From Pseudomonas arsenicoxydans (GTDB lineage Bacteria > Pseudomonadota > Gammaproteobacteria > Pseudomonadales > Pseudomonadaceae): 64,000 bases of DNA. Under the pieces are notes generated by a model, which saw only the letters and a list, made by a program, of their open reading frames with translations, was not told where the DNA came from and ran no database searches. The position numbers and the translations under genes were made by a program. This document shows positions 42,730 through 50,244 of this stretch, piece by piece. The first letter of the stretch is position 1. The number at the start of each line of letters is the position of its first letter. Location of the stretch: the NCBI RefSeq assembly GCF_006438915.1, contig NZ_RCZE01000012.1, positions 1 through 64,000 of the forward strand, read 5' to 3'.

Positions 42730-44006
42730 GCACGGAAAAACTCTTCGGCGCCCCGGCGCGCACGTCGGCCGGCAACTCGGACCACGAAGGTCTGAAACTG
42801 GTGCTGCACCGCTACATCATCGACGCCATCGAAGAGTCCGGAAAAAACCTGCTGGAAGGATCGAGGCCGGCGCTGTCGCAGTTCGTCATCGACAAAGTGG
42901 CCGAATACATCGCCCGGTTGCACTTGGCGATTTCCCGATATGAAATGGAGCGCCTGGCGGAAGAACTGGTCGACGAGCTCACCGGTTTCGGCCCGCTGGA
43001 AGTGCTGCTGCGCGACCCTTCCGTAACCGAAATCCTGGTCAACGGACCGCACCGGGTGTTCATCGAGCGCGATGGCGTGCTGCATCAAAGTGACTTGCGT
43101 TTCATCGATTCGCACCACGTCGAACGCGTCATGCAACGCATCCTCGCGCCCCTCGGCCGACGGCTCGATGAATCCTCGCCGATGGTCGATGCGCGCCTGC
43201 CCGATGGCAGTCGTGTCAACGCGATCATTCCGCCGATTGCCCTCGACGGCCCGTGCCTGTCGATTCGGAAATTCCGTAAGGACATGCTCAAAAGCACCGA
43301 CCTGATGGCGATGCAAACCATCGATCAGGCGATCTACGACTTCATTCAGGAAGCCGTGGGCAAGCGCTGCAACATCCTGATCAGCGGCGGCACCGGCACC
43401 GGCAAAACCACGTTGCTGAACATTCTCAGCCAGTTGATCAACCCGCATGAACGCCTCGTCACCATTGAAGACGTGGCCGAATTGCAACTTGGCCACCCGC
43501 ACGTCGTGCGTCTCGAAACCCGGCCGCCGAATGCCGAGGGCCATGGCGAAGTGAAGTCCAGCGACCTGATCCGCAACGCCCTGCGGATGCGCCCGGACCG
43601 GATCATCCTCGGCGAAATTCGCGGCGTCGAAGTGCTCGACGTCCTCACCGCCATGAACACCGGCCACGACGGTTCGATGAGCACCGTACACGCCAACAAT
43701 GCCCAGGACGCGCTGCTGCGCCTGGAAACACTGGTCGGCCTGACCGGCCGCACCATCGCTGAAAAGACCTTGCGCCAGATGATTTGCGCCGCGCTGGACG
43801 TGGTGATCCAGCTCACTCGCCTGCCCGACGGCCGCCGCTGTGTCAGTGAGGTGGTGGAAGTGGTCGGGGTGCGCGAAGACGTGTACGTCACCAATACATT
43901 GTTCAGGCTGGACCGTCGCACCGGTTTTGGTTTTATGCGCGAGGCGGTCAATCCCGCCGGCGACAAACTGCGCCGCGAGTCGGCGCTTGTTTCCTCACCG
44001 CACTGA
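42726..44006 (+). CDS. tadA: Tad pilus assembly ATPase TadA/CpaF
   Basis: A 426-aa secretion ATPase of the CpaF type. Walker A GGTGTGKTT at about 221-229, Asp box, Walker B LGEIRGVEVLD near 296, and the His box STVHANNAQDAL near 320 are seen, after an N-terminal domain with TGFGPLEVLLRDPSVTEILVNG. It powers Flp polymerisation. It begins in the tadZ stop (ATGA overlap). Confidence 0.95.
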   Translation: MSTEKLFGAPARTSAGNSDHEGLKLVLHRYIIDAIEESGKNLLEGSRPALSQFVIDKVAEYIARLHLAISRYEMERLAEELVDELTGFGPLEVLLRDPSVTEILVNGPHRVFIERDGVLHQSDLRFIDSHHVERVMQRILAPLGRRLDESSPMVDARLPDGSRVNAIIPPIALDGPCLSIRKFRKDMLKSTDLMAMQTIDQAIYDFIQEAVGKRCNILISGGTGTGKTTLLNILSQLINPHERLVTIEDVAELQLGHPHVVRLETRPPNAEGHGEVKSSDLIRNALRMRPDRIILGEIRGVEVLDVLTAMNTGHDGSMSTVHANNAQDALLRLETLVGLTGRTIAEKTLRQMICAALDVVIQLTRLPDGRRCVSEVVEVVGVREDVYVTNTLFRLDRRTGFGFMREAVNPAGDKLRRESALVSSPH

Positions 44007-44015
44007 GGCCACGGC

Positions 44016-44900
44016 ATGCTCAAACCGGCGCTGCTGATTCTCGTTTGCCTGATCCTGTTCGGGCTATCGATCCGCTTGTTGCTCCGCGGGCTGCGCCAGA
44101 CCGGGACCGAACGCGTGCTGGGGCGCCTGACCCAAGGGCAACCGCAGATCGTCGTCGAGAAAACGTCCTGGGCCGGACCGGAGCGGGCGTTTTTGCGCGC
44201 CGGTCTCGGGCGTCCCTCCGAACGATTGGGGCGCTGGCTGTTGCTGTGGGCCCTCGCTATTTTGTCGGGTTTTGTCGTTGGGGGCTGGATCGGTGCATTG
44301 GTGTTTGTACTGGCGCCGCCGTTGCTCCTGCGGCTGTATGTCAGTTGGCGTTATCAGCGTCGACTCAAGCGCATGATCGAGCAACTTCCGCCGTTGCTTG
44401 ATCACACCGTGCGCAGCCTGAAATCCGGTCGAACCCTGGCCGATGCCCTGCTCGGTGCCATAGAGGCCGCCGACGACCCGCTGAAAAATGCCATGGGCCG
44501 GGTTCAGCGCAACGTGCAGTTGGGCGTCAGCCTGCCTGACGCCGCATCGGACTTCGCCGAGTTGTATGAGAGAGATGAACTGCGCCTGCTTGCCCTGGGT
44601 TTGAAGGTCAATCATCGCTACGGCGGCAATGCCAGTGAACTGCTGGAGAACTTGATCAAGATGATCCGCGAGCGCGAGCAGGCCGCCCGCCAGCTCAGCG
44701 CCATGACCGGTGAAACCCGTGTAACCGCTTGGGTGCTGGGCATTTTACCGATAACGATGGCCGGCTATTTTCTGGTCGCCAACCCCACCTACTTCCTCGC
44801 GATGTGGCACGACAGCTCGGGACAAATCATGCTGGCGACAGCGTTCGGCCTACAGGTAGTGGGCAGCCTGGCGCTCTGGCGCATGTTGCGCAGCGTATGA
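44016..44900 (+). CDS. tadB: Tad inner-membrane platform protein TadB
   Basis: A 294-aa T2SSF-domain membrane protein. It has N-terminal membrane segments (LILVCLILFGLSIRLLL, LLLWALAILSGFVVGGW), the cytoplasmic domain QLPPLLDHTVRSLKSGRTLADAL and two C-terminal helices. It forms the assembly platform with TadC. Its stop overlaps the tadC start. Confidence 0.92.
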   Translation: MLKPALLILVCLILFGLSIRLLLRGLRQTGTERVLGRLTQGQPQIVVEKTSWAGPERAFLRAGLGRPSERLGRWLLLWALAILSGFVVGGWIGALVFVLAPPLLLRLYVSWRYQRRLKRMIEQLPPLLDHTVRSLKSGRTLADALLGAIEAADDPLKNAMGRVQRNVQLGVSLPDAASDFAELYERDELRLLALGLKVNHRYGGNASELLENLIKMIREREQAARQLSAMTGETRVTAWVLGILPITMAGYFLVANPTYFLAMWHDSSGQIMLATAFGLQVVGSLALWRMLRSV

Positions 44901-45787
44901 AAATACCTCTGTTGATCAGCGCGCTGTTGTTTTTGGGGGCCACGCTGTTGTTGCTCAGTGGCCTGCTGGACCAGCGCCGGCGGGCGCGTCAGGTGGCCCA
45001 GCGGCTCGACGGCAAACCGCTCGGCCACAGTCAGCTGGGTCTTTTGTTGCAGGCGTTGGGCAATAGCCGGATCGGTCAGCGCTCGGTCAATCTGGACAAC
45101 GAAACCCAGACACTGCTCAACCGCCTGGGTTGGCGCAGCGCCCGCCGGCGCTCGCTGTTCGCCGCCTTTCAGGTGGGCGTGCCGGTGCTGGTACTGGCTT
45201 TGAGTCTGTTGTTTCAGGGGCTGTTTTACCCCAACGTGGAAAACCACTGGATCACCCCGCTGTTTGCCACGGCCATCGGCTATTTGCTGCCTAAACGTTT
45301 ACTCGCCGCTGCTTCGCAACGTCGACAAAAACAGTTGGCACTGGAAGTTTCCACCTTCATCCCGCTGCTGCGCATCCTGTTCGAATCGGGCATGGCGGTA
45401 GAGCAGTCGTTGCGTGTCCTGAGCACCGAAGGCAAACAACTCATGCCCGCGCTGACCCATGAACTGCGCCTGGTACTGGCCCGTGTCGACTCCGGCCTGG
45501 AACTGGGCGAGGAACTGCACAAGGTCAGTCGTTTGCTGGCGGTCGATGAATTCACCGACACCTGCGTGATCCTTGAACAGTTGATCCACCAGGGCGGCGG
45601 CGCGATGAAATCCCTGCTGACGCTCAAGCAATTATTCGATGACCGGCGCCTGACGCGCCTGCAGGAATACATCTCCAAGATGTCCGCCAAAATGTCCGTC
45701 GTGATGATGCTGTTTCTCTTCCCGGCGTTATTGATCGTACTGGCCGGCCCGGGCTTCACCGCCCTGGCCCACGCCATTGGTTCGTAG
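44897..45787 (+). CDS. tadC: Tad inner-membrane platform protein TadC
   Basis: A 296-aa T2SSF protein paired with TadB. The ATG at 44897 overlaps the tadB stop (ATGA). The domain includes LEVSTFIPLLRILFESGMAVEQSLRVL and DTCVILEQLIHQGGGAMKSLL, followed by two hydrophobic helices at the C-terminus (MSVVMMLFLFPALLIVLAG). A longer frame starting inside tadB is not needed. Confidence 0.92.
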   Translation: MKIPLLISALLFLGATLLLLSGLLDQRRRARQVAQRLDGKPLGHSQLGLLLQALGNSRIGQRSVNLDNETQTLLNRLGWRSARRRSLFAAFQVGVPVLVLALSLLFQGLFYPNVENHWITPLFATAIGYLLPKRLLAAASQRRQKQLALEVSTFIPLLRILFESGMAVEQSLRVLSTEGKQLMPALTHELRLVLARVDSGLELGEELHKVSRLLAVDEFTDTCVILEQLIHQGGGAMKSLLTLKQLFDDRRLTRLQEYISKMSAKMSVVMMLFLFPALLIVLAGPGFTALAHAIGS

Positions 45788-45797
45788 AGGGATCCTG

Positions 45798-46511
45798 ATG
45801 AAAGCAATGATTGCCGGTTTGAGTTTGCTGTTATTGGGCGGTTGCGCCACCGAGGGCCAGGCACCGTGGAACGCCCTGACCAGCAGCGCCAGTTGCAGCA
45901 AATTGAGTGCCGATGAACAGCTGAAATTGAACCTGGCCGACGACATGGCCAACGACGGCAAACTGCACGCCAGCCTGGCCAACCTGCAAAGCCTGCCGGA
46001 CAACGTGGCCGACGTCCGCCTGCGCCGGGCCAAGGTCTACCGCCTGCTGGGCCGCAGCGAAGCCGAGCCGTTATACCGCAGCCTGCTCGGCACCTGCATG
46101 GCCGCCGAAGCCGAACACGGCCTGGGCCAACTCGCCGCCACCAAGGGCGACAACGGCCTGGCCCAGGCCCACCTGCTGCGCGCCGCACGGCTGGCGCCCA
46201 CCGACGACAAAATCCGCAACGACCTCGGCGTGGTGTACCTCAATCAACTGCGCGTCGACGATGCACGCTTCGAATTCCTCACCGCCATGGAACTCAAGCA
46301 AGGCGATCCACTGGCCGCGTTGAACATGGTGACGCTGCTGATCTACCAGGACGACTGGAGCCGCGCCGCCGAACTCGTCAGCCGCCTCGGCCTCAGCCCC
46401 GCCCAAGTCACCGAAGCCCAGGAACGCGCACAAAAACTCAAGACCCCGGGCAAGACAGGCCCGATTCCCGCGAACCAGGTCGCCGTAGTCGCGACGCCGA
46501 GCCTTCAATAG
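45798..46511 (+). CDS. tadD: Tad lipoprotein TadD (TPR)
   Basis: A 237-aa outer-membrane-type lipoprotein. The signal peptide ends with the lipobox LLGGC near residue 16. TPR-like repeats occupy about 90-200 (AEHGLGQLAATKGDNGLAQAHLLRAARLAPTDDKIRNDLGV). TadD is a pilotin-like factor for the secretin. The ATG at 45798 lies 10 nt after tadC. Confidence 0.92.
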   Translation: MKAMIAGLSLLLLGGCATEGQAPWNALTSSASCSKLSADEQLKLNLADDMANDGKLHASLANLQSLPDNVADVRLRRAKVYRLLGRSEAEPLYRSLLGTCMAAEAEHGLGQLAATKGDNGLAQAHLLRAARLAPTDDKIRNDLGVVYLNQLRVDDARFEFLTAMELKQGDPLAALNMVTLLIYQDDWSRAAELVSRLGLSPAQVTEAQERAQKLKTPGKTGPIPANQVAVVATPSLQ

Positions 46512-46524
46512 GGAGTCCTTTGCG

Positions 46525-46797
46525 ATGAAACCAATCGTCCTCTGCTGCCTCGGCCTGCTGGCCCTGCCCCTCACCGCCCATGCGCTCGACGGTCGCTCCT
46601 CGCCGCAACAGGCGGAAACCGAAGGCTGGCTGCAACTGCAAAGCAGCAACAAGGCCGCTTCGCAGAAACCACAGACCTCGACGGCGACTGAACGGGAGTT
46701 GAGCATGCAGCGCTGGTTGAAGAGTTATGAACACGAGATCCCACAGTTTTTTGATCAGAATCAGGGGGGGACGGTGAGCAGTGGGTCGGGGGGGTAG
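46525..46797 (+). CDS. DUF3613 family small secreted protein
   Basis: A 90-aa protein with a signal peptide (residues 1-20, ending at AHALDG) and a short acidic mature part carrying EGWLQLQSSNKAAS and RWLKSYEHEIPQFF. It matches the DUF3613 pattern, often the last gene of pseudomonad Tad operons. It begins 13 nt after tadD with GGAG upstream. Function unknown. Confidence 0.82.
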   Translation: MKPIVLCCLGLLALPLTAHALDGRSSPQQAETEGWLQLQSSNKAASQKPQTSTATERELSMQRWLKSYEHEIPQFFDQNQGGTVSSGSGG

Positions 46798-46999
46798 GTC
46801 TTGGTTTTTTTTGTGTCTGGTTTGCCGCCTTCGCGAGCAGGTCGAATCGCCGCACCGTCGCTCCCACATTTCGAGTGGGATCAGTCTGAAAATTTACGCG
46901 GGTCCTACAGCCGGGACGGTTTTTGAGGCAGATTCCGACAGGTTGTGTCGGTTGTTGGGTCAGACGGGAAATGGGTAGGCTTTGGGTGTCGCTGGCACT
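46798..46999. other. Gap with degenerate REP
   Basis: A decayed half REP (CCTTCGCGAGCAGG, ending CGCTCCCACA) lies at 46827-46868. No gene is seen. The remainder up to 46999 shows nothing I can name. Confidence 0.5.
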
Positions 47000-47218
47000 T
47001 CAGCGATCGGGCCTGGAAAACCCGAAGATAGGATTACAGCACATGACATAATGCGGCGTTTTTTCAGCTCCGCGATTTAAGTTATGGCGGCTGTGCGTGG
47101 GAGACCTTCGGGTCTGCCGGGTTTGATCCTTCTCGGTTTTTCCAGTCCGCGTACAGCTGCCACCCTTCCGTCTGGAAAACGGAAAGTGGCAGCTCCTCGA
47201 CTCTAAGGATCTTTGCCA
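47000..47218 (+). promoter_or_regulatory. Structured leader of the DUF6124 gene
   Basis: The leader has a G/C-rich small stem GAGACC-TTCG-GGTCT (47101-47115) and a strong 16-bp bipartite hairpin (47155-47194): arms AGCTGCCAC/GTGGCAGCT with inner CTTCCGT/ACGGAAA. A TTTTTCC tract lies between the two. The ATG follows 24 nt after the second hairpin with AAGGA. The layout resembles a conserved leader repeated ahead of such genes in fluorescent pseudomonads; that comparison is from memory. Confidence 0.55.
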
Positions 47219-47596
47219 ATGATTAAAGAAACTCCAAACCCTCCGGAAACCGACGACGTTTCCCCCTACGAATCCGTCGATTCCAAAAAATTTCACGACG
47301 CCGCCGAACGCGCGCTGAATCACTACCTCAACCCCGCGGCCCTGAAATCACCACCCACCCGCAAACCCAGTACGATGTTCCTCCTCGCACCGGACCTCAA
47401 GCACGAGGACCTGCTGGCCCACACCTGTGAATCCCTGGCCCAGGCCAGCGTAATGGCCGGCGATTTTGCCGCCTACCTGGAAGGCCCGCATCGCAACACG
47501 GCCATGGCGATCCAGCAAATTGTCATGCTCGCCGAACTGGCGGCAAACCGGATGATGGACAACCTGGAAATCCCCAAACCCGCGCCACATCGCTAA
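47219..47596 (+). CDS. DUF6124 family protein
   Basis: A 125-aa cytoplasmic protein starting MIKETPNPPETDDVSPYESV and containing KKFHDAAERALNHYLNP, then HTCESLAQASVMAGDFAAYLEG and HRNTAMAIQQIVMLAELA. This is the DUF6124 pattern, a Pseudomonas-specific family often present in several copies per genome. Function unknown. It is an isolated gene with a structured leader, inserted between the Tad operon and the repeat island. Confidence 0.85.
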   Translation: MIKETPNPPETDDVSPYESVDSKKFHDAAERALNHYLNPAALKSPPTRKPSTMFLLAPDLKHEDLLAHTCESLAQASVMAGDFAAYLEGPHRNTAMAIQQIVMLAELAANRMMDNLEIPKPAPHR

Positions 47597-47620
47597 TCCC
47601 CCGGCAGAAATCCATCCCCC

Positions 47621-47710
47621 TGTAGGAGTGAGCCTGCTCGCCAAATCGGTAGGTCAGACAACATTGATGTTGAATGTTAAATCGCATTCGCGAGCAGGCT
47701 CGCTCCCACA
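47621..47710. repeat. REPIN variant (90 bp, diverged)
   Basis: Head-out doublet, TGTAGGAGTGAGCCTGCTCG at the left and CGAGCAGGCTCGCTCCCACA at the right, 90 bp in total. The left arm has two mismatches relative to the right. Confidence 0.9.
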
Positions 47711-47927
47711 ATTGGATTGGGTACACCTGATGGGGATTGGTTGGCTGTGATGCCGTCTTCGCGAGCAAGCCCGCTCCCACAGTTTGATCTGGGTACATCT
47801 GATGGAGAATGGTCGGCTGTCAGGCCGCCATCGCTGGCAAGCCAGGCTCCCACAGTTTGATCTGGGTACATCTGATGGAGAATGGTCGGCTGTCAGGCCG
47901 CCATCGCTGGCAAGCCAGGCTCCTACA
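47711..47927 (+). repeat. Three tandem 71-73-bp units ending in half-REPs
   Basis: Units at 47711-47781, 47782-47854 and 47855-47927. Each has GGGTACAYCTGATGGRGA, then GGTYGGCTGT, then ATCGCTGGCAAGC or TCGCGAGCAAGC and CTCCCACA/CTCCTACA. Units 2 and 3 are identical except at the last bases, implying recent duplication; unit 1 has diverged and keeps the canonical REP half. Confidence 0.9.
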
Positions 47928-48009
47928 ATTGATCGGCGCACAGCCGTTGCTCCTCACCACTCAACAGGCCGAGCGTTAGCTCGCCTGCAGCTTTTGATCT
48001 TGATTCACC

Positions 48010-48353
48010 CGCCCCCTCGGTAGGCTGAGTGGAGGTGTGCATCCGGGGAGTGGCGCGCAGCGCCGTTCGACGCAGTCGAACACGCTGCATGTAGGTCGTA
48101 GCGAAGCAGACCGGAGGGCAGTGTCCCCGGATGGATACCGGAGCGAAGGAACGCCGAGCCTAGGCGAGGGGCCGGACGCTCGGGGCGAGACCTTTGGTTA
48201 CTTTGGGGCGTTTGCCAAAGTGACACGCCGTAAGGGCGGAACCATTAGTGGCCGTTACCGCAGGAATGGATATGTACACCAAGCAAGAGAATGGTCGGCC
48301 CTAAGGACGCCTTCGCGAGCAAGCCCGCTCCCACAGTTTGAACGGTGTACACA
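48010..48353 (+). repeat. Dispersed ~280-bp repeat fused to a half-REP unit
   Basis: Non-coding DNA with recognisable blocks: CATCCGGGGAGTGG, GTAGCGAAGCAGACCGGAGG, GGATGGATACCGGAGCGAAG, CGAGGGGCCGGACGCTCGGG, GGTTACTTTGGGGCGTTTGC and CGCCGTAAGGGCGGAACC. I recognise this block order as a multi-copy intergenic element of fluorescent pseudomonads. Its end (48273-48351) is flanked by TGTACACC/GGTGTACA and contains a half-REP similar to the tandem units. Confidence 0.7.
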
Positions 48354-48363
48354 TCAAGAAGAA

Positions 48364-49155
48364 TCAGTGAGCCGTGACCCGCTGGCGCATCCCCGAATTG
48401 CCGGGCGACAACGCCAACGCCAACTGCGTCCGGTTATGCATATGCGTCAACCGCAACACCTGCGACACATACAATTTCACCGTGTTCTCGGTAATCCCAA
48501 GCTCACAGGCAATCTGATAATTGGTCTGCCCCTTGCCCACCAACCGCGCCACATCCAACTGACGAGGCGACAACTGATTGAAAATCGCCGGCATCTCCAC
48601 CCGATCCACATCACCAACCTCAGCATCGGCAACATCCGCCTGCGGACCACGTCGGACCTTATCCAGATCCTGATACAAATCATCGATCGACTCGGACAGA
48701 TACTGCAGCTTCTGATTCAAATGCCCCAGCGCCAGATTTTTTTGCCGTTCCTGCAACGCCACTTCCTGACGCTGAACCCCTTCCAGCAACTCACCCAGAT
48801 CGACCGGCTTTTGATAGTAATCAGCAAACCCGGCCCGCAGCGCCTTGATCACATCCTGCTTGTCCGCACGCCCCGTCAGCATGATGGCTTCAAACGCCCG
48901 GTGCTTGCCAGACAACCGCTGCAACGCCTGAACCAGTTCAATCCCGTCCAGCCCAGGCATCTGCAAATCGCACAGCACCAGGCCGATATCCAGATCCTCC
49001 TCAAAGCGCTCGACCGCCTGCTGGCCGGACTCACACGCAATACAGCCATAGCCCTTGCTCTGGAGGAATTCGCACAACTCCTCCACGATCAAAGGCTGAT
49101 CATCGACCACCAGGATTTTTACCGCAGACGTAAACTTATTCACGCGCCACTCCAT
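48364..49155 (-). CDS. pprB: LuxR-type response regulator PprB
   Basis: A 263-aa two-component regulator. The receiver has VDDQPLIVEEL at the N-terminus, the phosphoacceptor Asp63 in VLCDLQMPG, LTGRAD and the lysine in YQKPV. A roughly 60-residue coiled linker follows, then a LuxR HTH (FNQLSPRQLDVARLVGKGQTNYQIACELGITENTVKLYVSQVL). In P. aeruginosa PprB activates flp/tad expression; the position next to fppA supports the same job. ATG 49155 is used, but a GTG at 49143 has GGAG 6 nt upstream and is a credible alternative. Confidence 0.9.
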   Translation of the reverse strand: MEWRVNKFTSAVKILVVDDQPLIVEELCEFLQSKGYGCIACESGQQAVERFEEDLDIGLVLCDLQMPGLDGIELVQALQRLSGKHRAFEAIMLTGRADKQDVIKALRAGFADYYQKPVDLGELLEGVQRQEVALQERQKNLALGHLNQKLQYLSESIDDLYQDLDKVRRGPQADVADAEVGDVDRVEMPAIFNQLSPRQLDVARLVGKGQTNYQIACELGITENTVKLYVSQVLRLTHMHNRTQLALALSPGNSGMRQRVTAH

Positions 49156-49257
49156 GCTCAGGCCAACGCAAACCACTCCTGTACCGACAGCCCCAGGCTG
49201 TACAACCAGTGATTTGAAAGTAGACGCACTTTCTGACTCTGTACATAGAACGGGCGA

Positions 49258-49728
49258 CTAGTGAATCCAGGCGAAGGTGAACAACAACCCCACCAACACA
49301 AAGGGCGCAAATGGCGGCTTCCTTGACACTCCCGGCTCCAGGTATCGAAGACGACTTCTAAGCCCTTGACCCAAATGAAGCCAGACTCTTGGCGCCACCA
49401 GCAGCCATAAAATACTGGCCAGTGCGGCGCCGATAAAGCTGCCCAGCAGGTGCATACCGTCCGTCGCAAGCCCCAGGGCGCCCATCAGTTTTACATCGCC
49501 TGCGCCCATGCGACGCAGCGCATAACCGGGCAAGGTGAAGGCCAGCGCCAGCAACAACGCCCAACCGCCCTGCGCGGCCTCGGCGCCCAGCCAGGTGGTG
49601 TCGGTCCACAGCAGCCAGGTCAGCGCCAACACACCTGCGCCGAGGGTCAGGCTGTTGGCGATGTGCTTTTCCCGGGCGTCCTGTGCGGCGCAGAGCGTCA
49701 GCCAGATCAATAAAACAAAGCTTTGCAT
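49258..49728 (-). CDS. fppA: Tad prepilin peptidase FppA/TadV
   Basis: A 156-aa A24 aspartic peptidase with six hydrophobic segments. The catalytic pair Asp17 (AAQDAREKHI) and Asp78 (MGAGDVKLMGALG) is visible. The short length, without the methylase domain, is typical of Flp-specific prepilin peptidases. It processes Flp and TadE-type pseudopilins. It lies 102 bp upstream of pprB on the same strand. Confidence 0.92.
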   Translation of the reverse strand: MQSFVLLIWLTLCAAQDAREKHIANSLTLGAGVLALTWLLWTDTTWLGAEAAQGGWALLLALAFTLPGYALRRMGAGDVKLMGALGLATDGMHLLGSFIGAALASILWLLVAPRVWLHLGQGLRSRLRYLEPGVSRKPPFAPFVLVGLLFTFAWIH

Positions 49729-49803
49729 GCGGTAAAAAACATCCGTTATGGCTGAATGATTCTATGCTGATATCACGCTGTGACAGTCAGGGTAGACGCA
49801 CTC

Positions 49804-50244
49804 ATGAAATCAAGCCTCCCCCGCAAGCAAAAAGGCGCCGTCGCGATTGAGTTCGCCTTGGTGTTCGTGGTCTTTTTCGCCGTGCTCTATGCAATTGTGA
49901 GTTACAGCTTGCCGCTGTTGCTGATGCAATCGTTCAACCAGTCGACCGCCGAAGCGGTGCGACGTAGCGTGGCGGTGGACCCGAATGCGCCCGGTTACGC
50001 GGCCACGGTGCAAGCCACCGCGGCGGCCGAACTGACCCGGCAGTTGGCCTGGATTCCTCCGGCACTGAACTTCAATGTCGCCACCGACGCCACCATCACC
50101 TTTGTCGGCGGGGTATTGAAGGTGCAAATCAGTTACCCCAGCAGCAAGCTCAATCGTGTGATGCCGTTTCTGGTACTGCCGGGGATCGGCTCGGTGCCCA
50201 GTCTGCCGGCGACGCTCAGCGCCAGTTCGAGTCTGCAATTTTGA
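49804..50244 (+). CDS. tadE: TadE-like minor pseudopilin
   Basis: A 146-aa TadE/TadF pseudopilin with a basic leader (KSSLPRKQKG), a cleavage site G/AVAIEFALVF with the conserved Glu at +5, and a hydrophobic helix. The rest is a small exported domain. The ATG at 49804 is preferred over an upstream GTG (49780). It is immediately followed by pprA, whose start overlaps the stop, an arrangement that couples a structural gene with a sensor kinase. TadF is the alternative name. Confidence 0.88.
   Translation: MKSSLPRKQKGAVAIEFALVFVVFFAVLYAIVSYSLPLLLMQSFNQSTAEAVRRSVAVDPNAPGYAATVQATAAAELTRQLAWIPPALNFNVATDATITFVGGVLKVQISYPSSKLNRVMPFLVLPGIGSVPSLPATLSASSSLQF

Noticed and set aside
48037..49212. 391-codon plus-strand frame over pprB and the repeat
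   Set aside because: Antisense to pprB and composed of repeat DNA; no motif and no box.
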